Source of the DNA: JAJCYX01 sp965243825 | GTDB taxonomy: Bacteria; Chloroflexota; Dehalococcoidia; Lucifugimonadales; Lucifugimonadaceae | NCBI GenBank assembly: GCA_965243825.1 | Contig: CBDEVT010000001.1 | Span: 2,542,001-2,606,000, forward strand | Direction of reading: 5' to 3' | DNA length: 64,000 nt | Shown here: piece by piece, positions 46,901 to 55,764 of the stretch | Layout: the number at the start of each line of letters is the position of its first letter | Numbering within the stretch: the first letter of the stretch is position 1 | Notes under the pieces: generated by a model | What the model was told of the DNA's origin: nothing | The model's input: only the letters and a program-made list of their open reading frames with translations | The model's database searches: none | Position numbers and translations under genes: made by a program

Positions 46901-48532
46901 ACTGTTTGCATGGCTATTCTGCTCAACTGCAATGCCGGAAAGACTGTTTCCAAGAATTACATTGGATGGCAGTCCTGCTACTCCAATATTGTTACCGTTT
47001 GATCGGGTTACCAGGATTCCGTTCTGTTCGTTGCCGGATTCTCCCGAACCCACCGTGTTTCCATAGATATCATTGCCATCAGCACCTTCGTCGATCGAAC
47101 TGCTGGAACTCACAGAACGCAACTGTATACCGTTGCCACGATTGTTTATGATCGTGTTACCCGGACCGATGGTATTGTCGTCGCTTCCGGATACAGTTAT
47201 TCCGTTCCCTCTGTTCTGCAGCAGGGGGATTATTTCTTGTCCTTGTATGTAGCCAATCCGGTTACTCTGTACCTGGTTGTCCAGCGCCAGCGTCCCCTCT
47301 AAGAGCACGCCGTCATCGCCACTGGCCACGATTGTGTTGCCAAGATCAGACTCTCCGATTAGATTTCCGTTGGCGTCCTCGACGTAAATCCCGTTCAGAC
47401 CATTGCCTGCCACCTCAAACGAATCTGGGTCGAAACCGATCGCATTGTTGAGAACTTCGTTGCCCTGAGAAGAAGATCCCAGTATGCGTATGCCATTGCC
47501 CCCGTTACCGTAGATTGCGTTACGCTCTATAAGATTGCTGACACCGGTGACGGTAATACCATGTTCGATATTACTTCTGACGATGTTGTCAGTAATCGTT
47601 CCAAATGAAGTCTCTAATAAAATGATTCCTTCTCTATTAGAGATTGCTTCATCGTTCCCAAGATCAACGCCTATTTTATTGCCCGTTATCTTGATTCCGC
47701 TTGAACCGGTGACCAGAACGCCGGATGCCGCATTGCCGCCAATAAAATTCGAACTATCGGGATCAGTGCCGCCGATGCGCACGCCGGTTACGCTGTTAAT
47801 TGCTATTCCATTGGCGCCGTTTGAATGAGATCCACTTGAGGTGCTGTCCGCGCCTATGATATTTCCCGAGAAAATATGATCGCTACCGCCATTAACAAGG
47901 ATTCCGTCCCCCGGAAAACTTCGGATATTCAACCCCTGAATAATCACCGTCCCGTCCTCAATCAGCAGGCCAGGCGTATCTCTGTGGCGTTCGAACATCG
48001 AACCATCGAGGGTGACCAGTTGAGGTGGCGATTCATAGTTGGTCGATGTCCCTATGCGGCCATTGATAGATACACTGCCAGTGATTGCAGGTAGCGGTGC
48101 CTTGAGCGTAATTACGGGACCGCTGGTGCCATCAGGTGTGTTGAACACAGAACCGGCAAACGAAATTACTGCCGGCTCTGGTGTTTTATTCGCAATAGTG
48201 ATGGCGTCGCGAAGCGTGCAGTGTTCCTCGCATCCATCGGTCAGGACGTCTTCAAGACTGCGCACGACCAGTGTAAATGCCGGCACCAGTAAACCCTGGT
48301 GGATTTGATACCTGCTGCCTTCAGCTGTGTCGACTGCAGTCTGGCCGACTGAACTTCGAATAGACCATCGTTCAGAGGAGGCGAGACCGGAGTCGACCGA
48401 CGAGTGTGTTATCGCCACTCTGGGTTGCCAGTTGGTGGTCGAGGCATCCGAAGTCATCATCAATGCAGCACCGGCTCCGAGGGCAGCCAGGAGCATTGAC
48501 GTGTGACGAATTGTTGACCTTAGAGAGATCAA
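43961..48532 (-). CDS. Secreted right-handed beta-helix (NosD/CASH-type) surface protein
   Basis: A 1,523-residue protein with an N-terminal signal peptide (hydrophobic residues 12-28). A Choice-of-anchor-like opening (SSVGQTAVDTAEGSRYQI) and a CTLRDAI motif precede a long array of about 20-25-residue repeats (about 170-740) with NNxI/GNxIG-type turns, characteristic of parallel beta-helices that bind or cut polysaccharide. The C-terminal half is made of beta-sandwich-like repeats (VTVEVPEGES-type turns such as VPEGESVAG and IPAGESSV). It starts at TTG with a TTGA overlap with the upstream gene's stop. It probably works at the cell surface with that partner. No catalytic residues are identifiable. 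Confidence 0.8.
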   Translation of the reverse strand: MISLRSTIRHTSMLLAALGAGAALMMTSDASTTNWQPRVAITHSSVDSGLASSERWSIRSSVGQTAVDTAEGSRYQIHQGLLVPAFTLVVRSLEDVLTDGCEEHCTLRDAITIANKTPEPAVISFAGSVFNTPDGTSGPVITLKAPLPAITGSVSINGRIGTSTNYESPPQLVTLDGSMFERHRDTPGLLIEDGTVIIQGLNIRSFPGDGILVNGGSDHIFSGNIIGADSTSSGSHSNGANGIAINSVTGVRIGGTDPDSSNFIGGNAASGVLVTGSSGIKITGNKIGVDLGNDEAISNREGIILLETSFGTITDNIVRSNIEHGITVTGVSNLIERNAIYGNGGNGIRILGSSSQGNEVLNNAIGFDPDSFEVAGNGLNGIYVEDANGNLIGESDLGNTIVASGDDGVLLEGTLALDNQVQSNRIGYIQGQEIIPLLQNRGNGITVSGSDDNTIGPGNTIINNRGNGIQLRSVSSSSSIDEGADGNDIYGNTVGSGESGNEQNGILVTRSNGNNIGVAGLPSNVILGNSLSGIAVEQNSHANSLNSNFIGVDDTGGEVASNGAVGIRVSDSSGTTIGQSTGGNTVIGHGSTNILVSDSDDTSVTGNDIGILIDTQQSLPNPGDGISIDNSSDTSVLENRIGGHEGVAVRQSGNSSIDTLVQHNQIGATYIDDDCLSPDCLNNYGNQTGAISLEGGRGSVVTLNTFAFNGGTATVAVTGSGSLEHTVERNYFAWNEGLNVDLGRDGRTPNDHGDLDSGPNQLQNHPEIDSVTLDLVQGTFTTESNETKSVRVDVYSTGSHDESPRHNVIGFIGSTVVATPEAGEHEFSIDLEPSIEPGLMISVQLTTSDGNSSEISELHEVLYEDAEVISTRDHFALGSGLRSMFSIGMRGPDTSVQFRVSSSSPGSVELLDQAAGDQVTDRLTLSPSQDRPLNVIGIDETATPAVFDFDARGFDAKRVTVDVVTPGLKLKISDGGLNSIVSTGAIQPSGEFEIQPVDSQPVKVQIASESPRFALIKVGGLMGPALDVTVPEGESVAGFGVVSQDLGSTAIRASASGYIPDTSLFSALGIITGSISEPILGSGLQTELQVTLSSPQPEPISLSLNSVDRGLGFREPGASQLPATALTIAIPAGESSVVVEVHSLTLNGASTSEDVALSAPGFKASLLRIPLVRPSLKIHGLEETLHLPDQTVPFSVLWFVEASSGAVFRQPIARTENSPLLNVVSGLQSVAKLKTDGDSSRIAQHRFEGGELEAEFELIPEASGQVRISASAPGFVGTHLDIRISMPRIYLTTYPVGSGLMETQYGKLNRRDHSGVTVSITSLSPDALKLSANETGPADSIVEIFVPAGTIDFHFVAHATLGSAGEITIEARAVEGDTAIESATEAVEVVGPQYEFSQFWNEIDLCRGLWRWWWCDEEPVRWQINDTEFNVVVGIMTGGRFVVQRVSSTGQPHTFELTAVNATINHSLLFPIQVSIPPGESSSASLRLQPLCGIVQLTALHPELPDWLVEPSVSPEVQAKRCP

Positions 48533-49959
48533 TTCAGCTTAGTAATGATTGCCAGGTTTCCAGTGGCCGGTTCATCTAATACGTTGGTCCCGGTACTTTC
48601 TAGGATCACTCTGATCCAAGCCCCTCGCGAGCCAATGATGGCGATGTTTCGGCAAGACATAGGAGCCGTTTTAACCAATGTGTGATCGAACGGGCGAGAG
48701 GGCAGGTTTGTGTACTCGAAGCGAGTGCTGCATAATACGCGTGTGTCGTCTGTATTTATTGGTGTAATTTCTATTCTTAACTCAGATTTCTCACCAGACC
48801 AATTAATATCGGTCAAAGTGATTCTGGCATCAATATCGTAAATACCTTCATCACTTATCCATACTGATTCACTTGATCCAGAAATCGTTTCAGAATCCGA
48901 TGAGTACAGATTCTCAATCCATAATCTGTCGCTAAAAACGTTCGAAGGTGGATCGACAAGGTTCCACGTTGCGAAGACTGGTTCTGAATTAAGGCGTCCT
49001 TCGTATGTGAGTGAATCGGTTACGGTCAGTCTGTCTATCGAAGCGCGTTCGAATTCAGTTCTGTTTGCTGTAATCTTGTCAGTAACCTCGAGATCATCTG
49101 AGACAACGAGGTCATCCGACACCTCCACATCGTTAAATCGAGATGCATTACGCGAATCAGGCTCAGCGACGAAGTAGGAGCCACTAACCGATCCTCCTGC
49201 CTGTAGACTTCCAGCGGAAATTCGGGTCCTACTAGTACCTGTGCCGCCTATCTTTATTCGGGTCCCAACATCGATCCCATCCTCAACATTGAGTGTTTTG
49301 GCTGTAATAGTCCTTGAGTCGATTAAGGGGCTTTCCAGACTATTAATAAACCCATTCAGAATTACCGTCTTTTCGTGAGCTAGACCGTAGATGAAAAGCT
49401 GACGGGCTCTCACTATCTCATTTGTGGTTAGTTCGGCCCCAACGATGATCCTTCCAAATGAATCAACATGGATTGGTCCGGATAACAGTTCGCCATTTTG
49501 ATCTGACCAGACAGGGAAGGTGCCATCCTCAATCTGCCCGATCTGGGCCGTGGTTGCTGAGCGTTGCGAATAGGGCACCGACCTGATCTTAGACCGGGGT
49601 GACATAGCGTCAAAATCTTGCCGCTCATCCGGGTTATCAAAGTGCTCCCGAACCGAGACCTGAAGCCATCTGGGTGAGCCGTCGAATACGTCACCGAAAT
49701 CTATCGTGTGTGAAAAGACTCCACCGCTGACGAATACATTGTCGAACCGCTGCGGCTCGTCAAGACGGTTGCCTTCTATTTCGGCGTCATAGAGCTCGAA
49801 CAGGAAATCGAAGTTACCCTCGACCGGGACATGTCCATCCAGTAATTGACCCTGATAGGTGATCGCGTTGTCATCGATATCCGCAGAAATAACCGTGTAC
49901 AAACTGGCGGAAACTGCGAACATCACGATTAGAAGGTAAATCGCGTTCACTCTGGGCAT
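48529..49959 (-). CDS. Secreted or membrane-anchored beta-rich protein, partner of the beta-helix protein
   Basis: A 476-residue protein starting at the ATG at 49959 with AGGTAGG upstream. An N-terminal hydrophobic helix (AIYLLIVMFAVSASLY) acts as signal or anchor. The following domain (about 30-140) has ITYQGQLLDGHVPVEGNFDF and FELYDAE, a pattern common in exported proteins of Chloroflexota and Planctomycetota that also occurs in tail-fibre-like proteins. The middle is a regular run of short strands (VSDDLVVSDDLEVTDK) suggesting a triple-stranded or beta-helical stalk. The C-terminal domain is beta-rich. Tail fibre, adhesin and S-layer component are all possible. Confidence 0.65.
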   Translation of the reverse strand: MPRVNAIYLLIVMFAVSASLYTVISADIDDNAITYQGQLLDGHVPVEGNFDFLFELYDAEIEGNRLDEPQRFDNVFVSGGVFSHTIDFGDVFDGSPRWLQVSVREHFDNPDERQDFDAMSPRSKIRSVPYSQRSATTAQIGQIEDGTFPVWSDQNGELLSGPIHVDSFGRIIVGAELTTNEIVRARQLFIYGLAHEKTVILNGFINSLESPLIDSRTITAKTLNVEDGIDVGTRIKIGGTGTSRTRISAGSLQAGGSVSGSYFVAEPDSRNASRFNDVEVSDDLVVSDDLEVTDKITANRTEFERASIDRLTVTDSLTYEGRLNSEPVFATWNLVDPPSNVFSDRLWIENLYSSDSETISGSSESVWISDEGIYDIDARITLTDINWSGEKSELRIEITPINTDDTRVLCSTRFEYTNLPSRPFDHTLVKTAPMSCRNIAIIGSRGAWIRVILESTGTNVLDEPATGNLAIITKLN

Positions 49960-50266
49960 GGCAAACCTACCTGGCGATGAAGACTCTCTTTTTTCGATAA
50001 CGCCGAATAGATACACCAAGATGACGAATTGAGCAATCGTCAGACTGTGGGAGCGGTGGGATCCGGCTACCTGCCCGCAGAGAGTGGTCGGAGCCCCGCG
50101 TTTCGTCCGATAGGCGAGTCGATATGTCTGCCGACACTGTTTGCACTCAAATCACAGGCGTGACGTAGAGTGGGTACACCTACTTTGTGGTGACGGCTAT
50201 GGCCTGGGGTTTCCATCTGCCCCTGGTTGAAAAGCTTGTACCTCTGCAAAAAGGAGAATTCAGACG
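49960..50266. other. Divergent intergenic region
   Basis: About 300 bp between the secreted-protein operon and the phage-derived block. No credible ORF. It must hold the promoters for both sides; the only clear signal is AAAAAGGAGAATT just before the ATG at 50267, a strong ribosome binding site. Confidence 0.5.
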
Positions 50267-51007
50267 ATGAGCAAATCCGAAATCGCCATCAACAGAACTG
50301 AGGCGAATCAGGAATCATGCCTTCCTCTGATTGCTGTCTATGCAGATCACTCACCTCTGATCGATGACCTCAATATCCTCTACGGCACTTACTTTGACCG
50401 ATTGGGAATCCTTGGCCAGTCATCCTTTGCATCATTGCCACGACACAATCTCTCGGCTGGCGTCGTAGGTGAGTATTTGAAAGGAGTCGAGCAGATCGCT
50501 GGCAAGCATGGCCTTGATCGTTTGCCGCCCGTTGATACTACGTCTGACCAGTCCATTGGTTTCGAGCTGATCCATGGCTACTGCATGAATCTCCGTTACT
50601 GCGAAGAAGCAGGTGTCGACTGGTCAGCGCGCTCTATGTTCATCAGTGCCGCCCCTGTTTCGTTCATGGCCTCAGAATCACACATTCACCATGCGAGTCT
50701 GCAACTGGATCTCGAATGGGATCCTGTCAACGAATCGCTCGCTGATGCACAGTCAAGGGTTAAGAACGCGGCCACCGGGAAAATCAATGCCTTACTGCGT
50801 GAGATTGCCAACCAGGTAGAGCATGAAGGCCTCACATTTGGAGAGCGAGCCCCGAGGGATCGCGACATAAAGTGGCTGTTTCGCAAGATGGCTCTAAAGG
50901 AGTCATATCAGCAGATTGCAGAAGACGAATCCGAGGACAGAGAGATGATCCAGAAGGCAGTGATAAGGGCTGCGGACAGGCTGGGAGTTGATCGCGCAGG
51001 GTGGTGA
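50267..51007 (+). CDS. Hypothetical protein, first gene of the phage-derived block
   Basis: A 246-aa protein with a strong Shine-Dalgarno. The N-terminal half (about 20-135) is mixed alpha/beta with YADHSPLIDDLNIL; the C-terminal half is helical and charged, ending RDIKWLFRKMALKESYQQIAEDESEDR, where a short helix-turn-helix-like segment is followed by AVIRAADRLGVDRAGW. I see no known family. Because it leads the methylase-ParB-terminase block it may be the element's regulator or a DNA-binding packaging factor; this is inference. Confidence 0.6.
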   Translation: MSKSEIAINRTEANQESCLPLIAVYADHSPLIDDLNILYGTYFDRLGILGQSSFASLPRHNLSAGVVGEYLKGVEQIAGKHGLDRLPPVDTTSDQSIGFELIHGYCMNLRYCEEAGVDWSARSMFISAAPVSFMASESHIHHASLQLDLEWDPVNESLADAQSRVKNAATGKINALLREIANQVEHEGLTFGERAPRDRDIKWLFRKMALKESYQQIAEDESEDREMIQKAVIRAADRLGVDRAGW

Positions 51008-51100
51008 CAGAAAATCTGGTCAGAATTTCTGTCACTACTCATCGCCGTCCTGAGCCGATAGCTTCGATTCCACGCAAGCAATCAAGCGTGGAGGTGAGCT

Positions 51101-52045
51101 ATGCGAACAGAATTTCTTCAGGCTCTTCCCCCTTATCTGGGCGGAAAACGCCGGCTGGTGCCCCTAATATTTGGCCTGATCGCCCGAACCATTTCACCTG
51201 CACAGTGGATCGGCACAAGTTTCCTCGATCCTATGTGCGGGGGTGGAGCGGTGGCGCTATCAGCCAGGGCTTACGGCTTCGACGTCGTCGCATCCGATGC
51301 AGCACAGCGAGGTGTGGTCGTCTCGCGAGCTGTCATTGCCAACTCCGGGGTCAGGCTTACCAGGCACCAACTGTTAGATTTTCTTCATCGAGCGAGCTCA
51401 ACTGAACGCGGCTGGGATTCCCTGTTTGCCGCCGCGGAATCTTTCACCGGACCGATTCAACCGCTGATTCAGCTGGTCCTGATTAAGGCGTACCTGCGCT
51501 CATTCCCGATGTCATCCCCTGGCGCTAGCGATGCACCCGCTTTCATTGCCGGGGATCTTGACGCTGTGTCACCCAGAAGACTCAACACCTACCTGAATGG
51601 CCGGCAGAACCAGACGCCGGACACACTCTGGCGAATAGCCTGCAAGGTAAACGCCGGGGTGATCGGAGGAACGGGGAGCGCACTCAAGGGTGACGCTCTC
51701 GAGATCATCCCGAAGAGCTCCCCGGACCTGTTGTACCTCGACCCTCCGTATGGCGGCACGGTCGGCTATCGCGACACCTACCGAAATCTGGACCGGATGC
51801 TGGGTGATGAGTCTGCAACTGCTCCTCCCGGTGTCAATGAACTGCTCGAATCGGCAACAGAGGTCCCTATGGTCGTGCTCAGTTACGGAGGGCCAGATAT
51901 TTCCGCCGAACAGATATCCAGAACGGTCGAACGTCACCGCCACGTGATCAAAGCAATTGAGGTCCCTTATGTACACCTCAACTCGATAGCGACAACTGAA
52001 AGAAGGAGAAAGACCCGTGAAGTCATCATCATCGCAGAGCGCTGA
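51101..52045 (+). CDS. D12-class DNA N6-adenine methyltransferase
   Basis: A 314-aa Dam/D12-type enzyme. The SAM-binding part has PPYLGGKRRL (residues 10-19) and FLDPMCGGGA (41-50); the catalytic motif is LDPPYGG with DPPY at 214-217. Dam, phage T4 Dam and DpnM have the same order of motifs. A specificity domain of about 100 residues lies between them. It starts at ATG with GGAGGTGAG upstream and overlaps the next gene by 29 nt, showing coupled translation. Recognition sequence is unknown. Such methylases in phages and satellites protect element DNA or mark packaging sites. Confidence 0.88.
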   Translation: MRTEFLQALPPYLGGKRRLVPLIFGLIARTISPAQWIGTSFLDPMCGGGAVALSARAYGFDVVASDAAQRGVVVSRAVIANSGVRLTRHQLLDFLHRASSTERGWDSLFAAAESFTGPIQPLIQLVLIKAYLRSFPMSSPGASDAPAFIAGDLDAVSPRRLNTYLNGRQNQTPDTLWRIACKVNAGVIGGTGSALKGDALEIIPKSSPDLLYLDPPYGGTVGYRDTYRNLDRMLGDESATAPPGVNELLESATEVPMVVLSYGGPDISAEQISRTVERHRHVIKAIEVPYVHLNSIATTERRRKTREVIIIAER

Positions 52046-52685
52046 GGCGAAGCTGAAGAAGATTCAGATCAAGCGACTCAGGTCCCACCCGGCCAATTCC
52101 AACTACATGCCGGAGAACCTGAAGCAGAAACTCACCGAAAACATTCGTCAGACGTCCGATTACCCGCCGGTGATAGTCAGGCCTTTCCCCGACGAACCAG
52201 AAACCTGGCAGATCATCGACGGTTACAACCGTGTGGAGGTCCTGAAACAGCTCGGGCACCAGACCGTCACCTGCTACATCTGGCCATGTGACGATCAGAC
52301 CGCATTGCGGCTCCTCGCAACCCTCAACCGCCTGGAAGGGCAGGACGTCCCTGCCCGGCGAGCCTCCCTCTTTAAAGAGCTGGCTGACCTCACATCACCT
52401 GAGGAGCTTGCGCAGCTGCTACCCGAGTCTGCGAACGAGATCGAACAGACGCTGAGTCTACTCGAGTTCGATGTTGATTCATTGATGGCAGATCTCGACA
52501 ACGCAGCGAAGAAAGAGCATGCGACCGCACCACGCCTGATCTCGTTCGGGGTTTTGCCTGATGACGAGGAGATCGTGATGTCGACTGTCGACAGACTGGC
52601 CGCAGAGATGGACGGGAAGAACAGACGTGGCAGGGCACTGGCTGAGATCTGTCGATCGTTTAGAGGGGAGCTATCCGATGCGTGA
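52017..52685 (+). CDS. ParB/sulfiredoxin-like nuclease-domain protein
   Basis: A 222-aa protein starting at GTG with AGAAGGAGAA upstream. Residues about 14-110 form a ParB/Srx domain: IQIKRLRSHPANSNYMP, PPVIVRPFPDEPETWQIIDG and YNRVEVLKQLGHQTVTCYIW with the YNR/GxxR-type motif; the CTPase-type GERR motif of chromosomal ParB is not seen. The rest is helical. Phage-encoded ParB-like proteins near terminase genes are common and may act as packaging-site nucleases or DNA-binding adaptors. It overlaps the terminase-small-subunit gene by 8 nt. Confidence 0.82.
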   Translation: MKSSSSQSAEAKLKKIQIKRLRSHPANSNYMPENLKQKLTENIRQTSDYPPVIVRPFPDEPETWQIIDGYNRVEVLKQLGHQTVTCYIWPCDDQTALRLLATLNRLEGQDVPARRASLFKELADLTSPEELAQLLPESANEIEQTLSLLEFDVDSLMADLDNAAKKEHATAPRLISFGVLPDDEEIVMSTVDRLAAEMDGKNRRGRALAEICRSFRGELSDA

Positions 52686-53190
52686 GACAACCCGCCACCG
52701 CGAAGCCTTCGATATCTACTTCGCCCTGGGGGCGGAACGCACGATTGAGAAGCTCAGGGCTGAGTTGATTCATCGGGGGAACAAAGCGCCAACTGCCAGA
52801 ACCCTCTATGACTGGTCGAGTCGCCTGGGCTGGCAGTACCGGATCGACAACCTTGAACGCGAAGCCCGGCAGTCGGCCGATAAGACCAGGATCAGAGCCA
52901 TCCAGGAGATGAACGAAAGGCAGGCACGAGAAGGACTTCTGCTTCAACAGAAGGGATCATCTCGACTTGCCGAAGTTCCTGTTGATGGGATGACCGCACG
53001 GGACGCCATACGCGCTGTGACGGAAGGTTCGAGGCTTGAACGTCTGGCTCTTGGTGAAGTGACAGAACGAACCGAATCTATCGAGGATCCGGACCCGGTT
53101 TTAGGAGGCCTGTCCGATGACGAGCTCAAAGGAATTGTCGATCACATACAGCAGAGCGGCACGCGAGCTGACAAGAAGAGGAATCGTTGA
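52678..53190 (+). CDS. Terminase small subunit-like DNA-binding protein
   Basis: A 170-aa protein starting at the ATG at 52678, overlapping the ParB-like stop, with GAGGGGAGCT upstream. The N-terminal helix-turn-helix reads YFALGAERTIEKLRAELIHRG followed by SRLGWQYRIDNLEREA, a pattern shared with phage terminase small subunits. The middle is charged coiled coil. Its 3' end overlaps the large-subunit gene by 74 bp, the usual arrangement for a small/large terminase pair. Assignment rests on the order and the N-terminal pattern. Confidence 0.7.
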   Translation: MRETTRHREAFDIYFALGAERTIEKLRAELIHRGNKAPTARTLYDWSSRLGWQYRIDNLEREARQSADKTRIRAIQEMNERQAREGLLLQQKGSSRLAEVPVDGMTARDAIRAVTEGSRLERLALGEVTERTESIEDPDPVLGGLSDDELKGIVDHIQQSGTRADKKRNR

Positions 53191-54721
53191 CGCGAAGTAC
53201 TGGTACATGGCACATCGGAAGTTCAGAGGTGCACCACCAGAGCTGATCTGGCCTTTGCTGGACATCCTCGACGATGCGAGTCCGTTCATCGCCATCCAGA
53301 AATCGGCTCAGGTCGGTGTGACTGATCTGCTGATCACACTGGCTCTCTATGCTGCAGATACTGGCTACGCAGATAGAGGAAATGTGCTCTATCTGATGCC
53401 CACACAGAACCAGATGGACGACTTTGCCCAGGCACGATTCGACACGGCTATAACGGAGAGTTCGTACCTGAGGAGTCGACTGCTCGCTGAACCCCCTCGT
53501 CGAAAGGGGGCTGACAACAAGCGTTTGAAGCGGCTTGGCAAGGGCCTGATCTTCATGCGTTCAGCCGAGGAACGGCAGGTCGCCAGCATTGATGCAGATC
53601 TGGTGATCCTTGATGAGTTCGATCAGATGCCAGAGGGCACTCTTGAGCTTGCGCAGAAACGACTGGTATCCAGCGCCAACGGGAAACTGATCGTTGCTTC
53701 AACACCTCGCTACCCTGAGACTGGCATCAATGGCCTGTACCTGAACTCGGATCGTATGCGGTACTGGATACTGTGCATTTCCTGCGGCACCGAGCAGACC
53801 CTGGACTGGCCGGCGAGTATCGACTTCGCGAAACTCGCCGTAGTCTGTAAGAACTGTGCAGAGCCGCTGGATCGATCCGTAGTCGGGCGCTGGAGGCCTG
53901 CAATTCCAGATCCGACTGAAATCCGCGGATACCACCTCAGTCGACTCTACAGTCCCTGGTTGAATCTTGGCACCTTAATCAGAGCGAGCGAGTCGACATC
54001 GCTACGAGAGGCAAAAGAATTCCACAACTCGGATCTGGGCGAGGTTTATTCACCACCAGGCGCAGGTATGACCCTTGCTGATCTGGACAACTGCCGCGAC
54101 GGATACACCTTCAACGAATACTCCGGGGAACCGTGTGTCATGGGTGTAGATGTCGGCAATGTTCTGCATGTAGTTATTCGTGAGGACACCGGCAATCTCA
54201 GAACGGACGATCCGGTTCCATCCCGGCTCTGGTTTGCGGGGACAGTCAATGGCTTTGAAGCCCTGTCTGATCTGATGACCCGATATTGCGTGACTAGCTG
54301 TGTGGTAGATGCACTTCCTGAGACACGTTCTGCAATGAGTTTCGCCCGGGGAAACCGCGACGTAACCCTCGCCTATTACACGAACACTGATATCCACAGG
54401 CGAGAACGGATAACACGAACTGACGTATTCCGCGTCGTGATCAACCGGAGTCTGGCGTTCGAAGAGCTGGTTGATCACTACCGTGGAGGATTCAGGCCCA
54501 TTCCATCCAATGCCCGTCAGATCGGTGGGGGAGGGCAGTTTAGCTACGGTGACTACTACAGGCAGGTGATGGCCGTGAAACCGGTCAGGGAAGAAGACAC
54601 GTCGGAGAACTGGACAGACAGGTGGAGCAACAGAGGTAAACCGGATCACTATGCGCACGCAGAGCTCTACGCGATGATGGCGGCCGGGGCAGGTCGTCGA
54701 ATTCCCTGGACCATGAGCTAA
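53117..54721 (+). CDS. Terminase large subunit (GpA-like ATPase-nuclease)
   Basis: A 534-aa DNA-packaging motor. The ATPase domain has a Walker-A-like KSAQVGVTD (residues 62-70), Walker B DLVILDEFD (161-169) and the coupling motif VASTPRYP. A zinc-ribbon insert uses Cys220, Cys223, Cys244 and Cys247, as in GpA-type terminases. The nuclease domain has VMGVDVGN near 345 and an Asp/His-rich end (DHYAHAELYAMM). The protein is intact and codon use is ordinary. It normally cuts and packs DNA into capsids, yet no portal, protease or capsid gene follows within the window; the next gene is the integrase. Confidence 0.9.
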   Translation: MTSSKELSITYSRAARELTRRGIVDAKYWYMAHRKFRGAPPELIWPLLDILDDASPFIAIQKSAQVGVTDLLITLALYAADTGYADRGNVLYLMPTQNQMDDFAQARFDTAITESSYLRSRLLAEPPRRKGADNKRLKRLGKGLIFMRSAEERQVASIDADLVILDEFDQMPEGTLELAQKRLVSSANGKLIVASTPRYPETGINGLYLNSDRMRYWILCISCGTEQTLDWPASIDFAKLAVVCKNCAEPLDRSVVGRWRPAIPDPTEIRGYHLSRLYSPWLNLGTLIRASESTSLREAKEFHNSDLGEVYSPPGAGMTLADLDNCRDGYTFNEYSGEPCVMGVDVGNVLHVVIREDTGNLRTDDPVPSRLWFAGTVNGFEALSDLMTRYCVTSCVVDALPETRSAMSFARGNRDVTLAYYTNTDIHRRERITRTDVFRVVINRSLAFEELVDHYRGGFRPIPSNARQIGGGGQFSYGDYYRQVMAVKPVREEDTSENWTDRWSNRGKPDHYAHAELYAMMAAGAGRRIPWTMS

Positions 54722-54773
54722 CTTGACTTAGTTACTACTCAGAGCGTCCATGTGACTGACAGAAGGAGGTCAC

Positions 54774-55706
54774 ATGAGTACTCTCGCAATCGGGGCAGGA
54801 ACAGAACTCGAGCGTCAGGTGAACGACTACCTGGTCGCGTGCCGGGTAGAAGGCAAGACTGAGCGGACGATACAGGCTTACTCGGAGACGTTGCGGCAGT
54901 TTCTCGTGTACGTCAGGGTCGACAATCTTCCGGGGACAGCCAGGAAATTCACTCCGGCAGACATCTACCGATTTCTGGATCGCGTACGTCGCCGGGGCGT
55001 ATCGATTGGCACAAGGCACCGCAGGCACAGAGAGACCCGGGCCTTCTTCAACTGGTGTGTTCGGGTAGGGGAGTGCCGGACGAATCCATTCGATCGCATC
55101 CCGAATGTGCGGCCGGAACAGAAGGTTATCCGGCCGTTTACCGAAGATGAGATTCAACGACTGCTCGCGATCTGTGATCCCGGTACCGAAACCGGCATCC
55201 GCAATCGCGCAATCATCCTGACGCTGCTGGACACGGGAATAAGAGCTGCAGAGCTACACCGACTGGAATTGCGGGATCTGGACCTGGCCGTCCGGCGAAT
55301 CCATATCAGGCACGGAAAGGGACGAAAACAAAGGGTTGTGTCGTTCGGAGAGCAGCCGTACGAAATGCTGCGTGCCTACATCGAGCGCTACAGGGGTCAG
55401 AAAGCTGGGGCGCTGTTTCAGACGATCCAGTATCAGGGGCATCACAGGAAGCCAATGAACTTCTACAACCTGGGTACGATCATGCGCCGGCTCGGGCAGA
55501 AGGCTGATGTTAAGGCCAATCCCCACAGATTCAGGCATACATTCGCGACATGGGCAATTGAGAATTCAGCGAGGGAGCTTGATGTTCAGTATCTACTGGG
55601 GCACTCAACCCCGGTGATGACACGGCGTTATGCAGCGACATACGATGCGGCAAAAGCAGCCGAGAGGCATGTTGAATTCAGTCCTGCGGATCGTATCCGA
55701 CTCTGA
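54774..55706 (+). CDS. Tyrosine recombinase/integrase
   Basis: A 310-aa Xer-like integrase. The N-terminal SAM-like DNA-binding domain (about 12-110) precedes the catalytic domain with all expected residues: Arg157 (DTGIRAAEL), Lys182 (HGKGRKQR), His251 and Arg254 (HRFRHTFA), His277 (LLGHSTP) and Tyr286 (RRYAATY). It starts at ATG with a near-perfect AGAAGGAGGT 6-8 nt upstream. It is the last gene of the phage-derived block, so it probably drives excision and integration of that block. The element's ends cannot be located here; a second integrase remnant lies 750 bp further on. Confidence 0.94.
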   Translation: MSTLAIGAGTELERQVNDYLVACRVEGKTERTIQAYSETLRQFLVYVRVDNLPGTARKFTPADIYRFLDRVRRRGVSIGTRHRRHRETRAFFNWCVRVGECRTNPFDRIPNVRPEQKVIRPFTEDEIQRLLAICDPGTETGIRNRAIILTLLDTGIRAAELHRLELRDLDLAVRRIHIRHGKGRKQRVVSFGEQPYEMLRAYIERYRGQKAGALFQTIQYQGHHRKPMNFYNLGTIMRRLGQKADVKANPHRFRHTFATWAIENSARELDVQYLLGHSTPVMTRRYAATYDAAKAAERHVEFSPADRIRL

Positions 55707-55764
55707 AAACAGCATCTGTTGGATAGTTCGAGGGGGATCAGGTTCATTTACCAGCCGCATTCCC

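Noticed and set aside
46000..48200. Short-period DNA repeats in the beta-helix gene read as a CRISPR or tandem array
   Set aside because: The periodicity comes from protein beta-helix turns; there are no identical DNA repeats with unique spacers.
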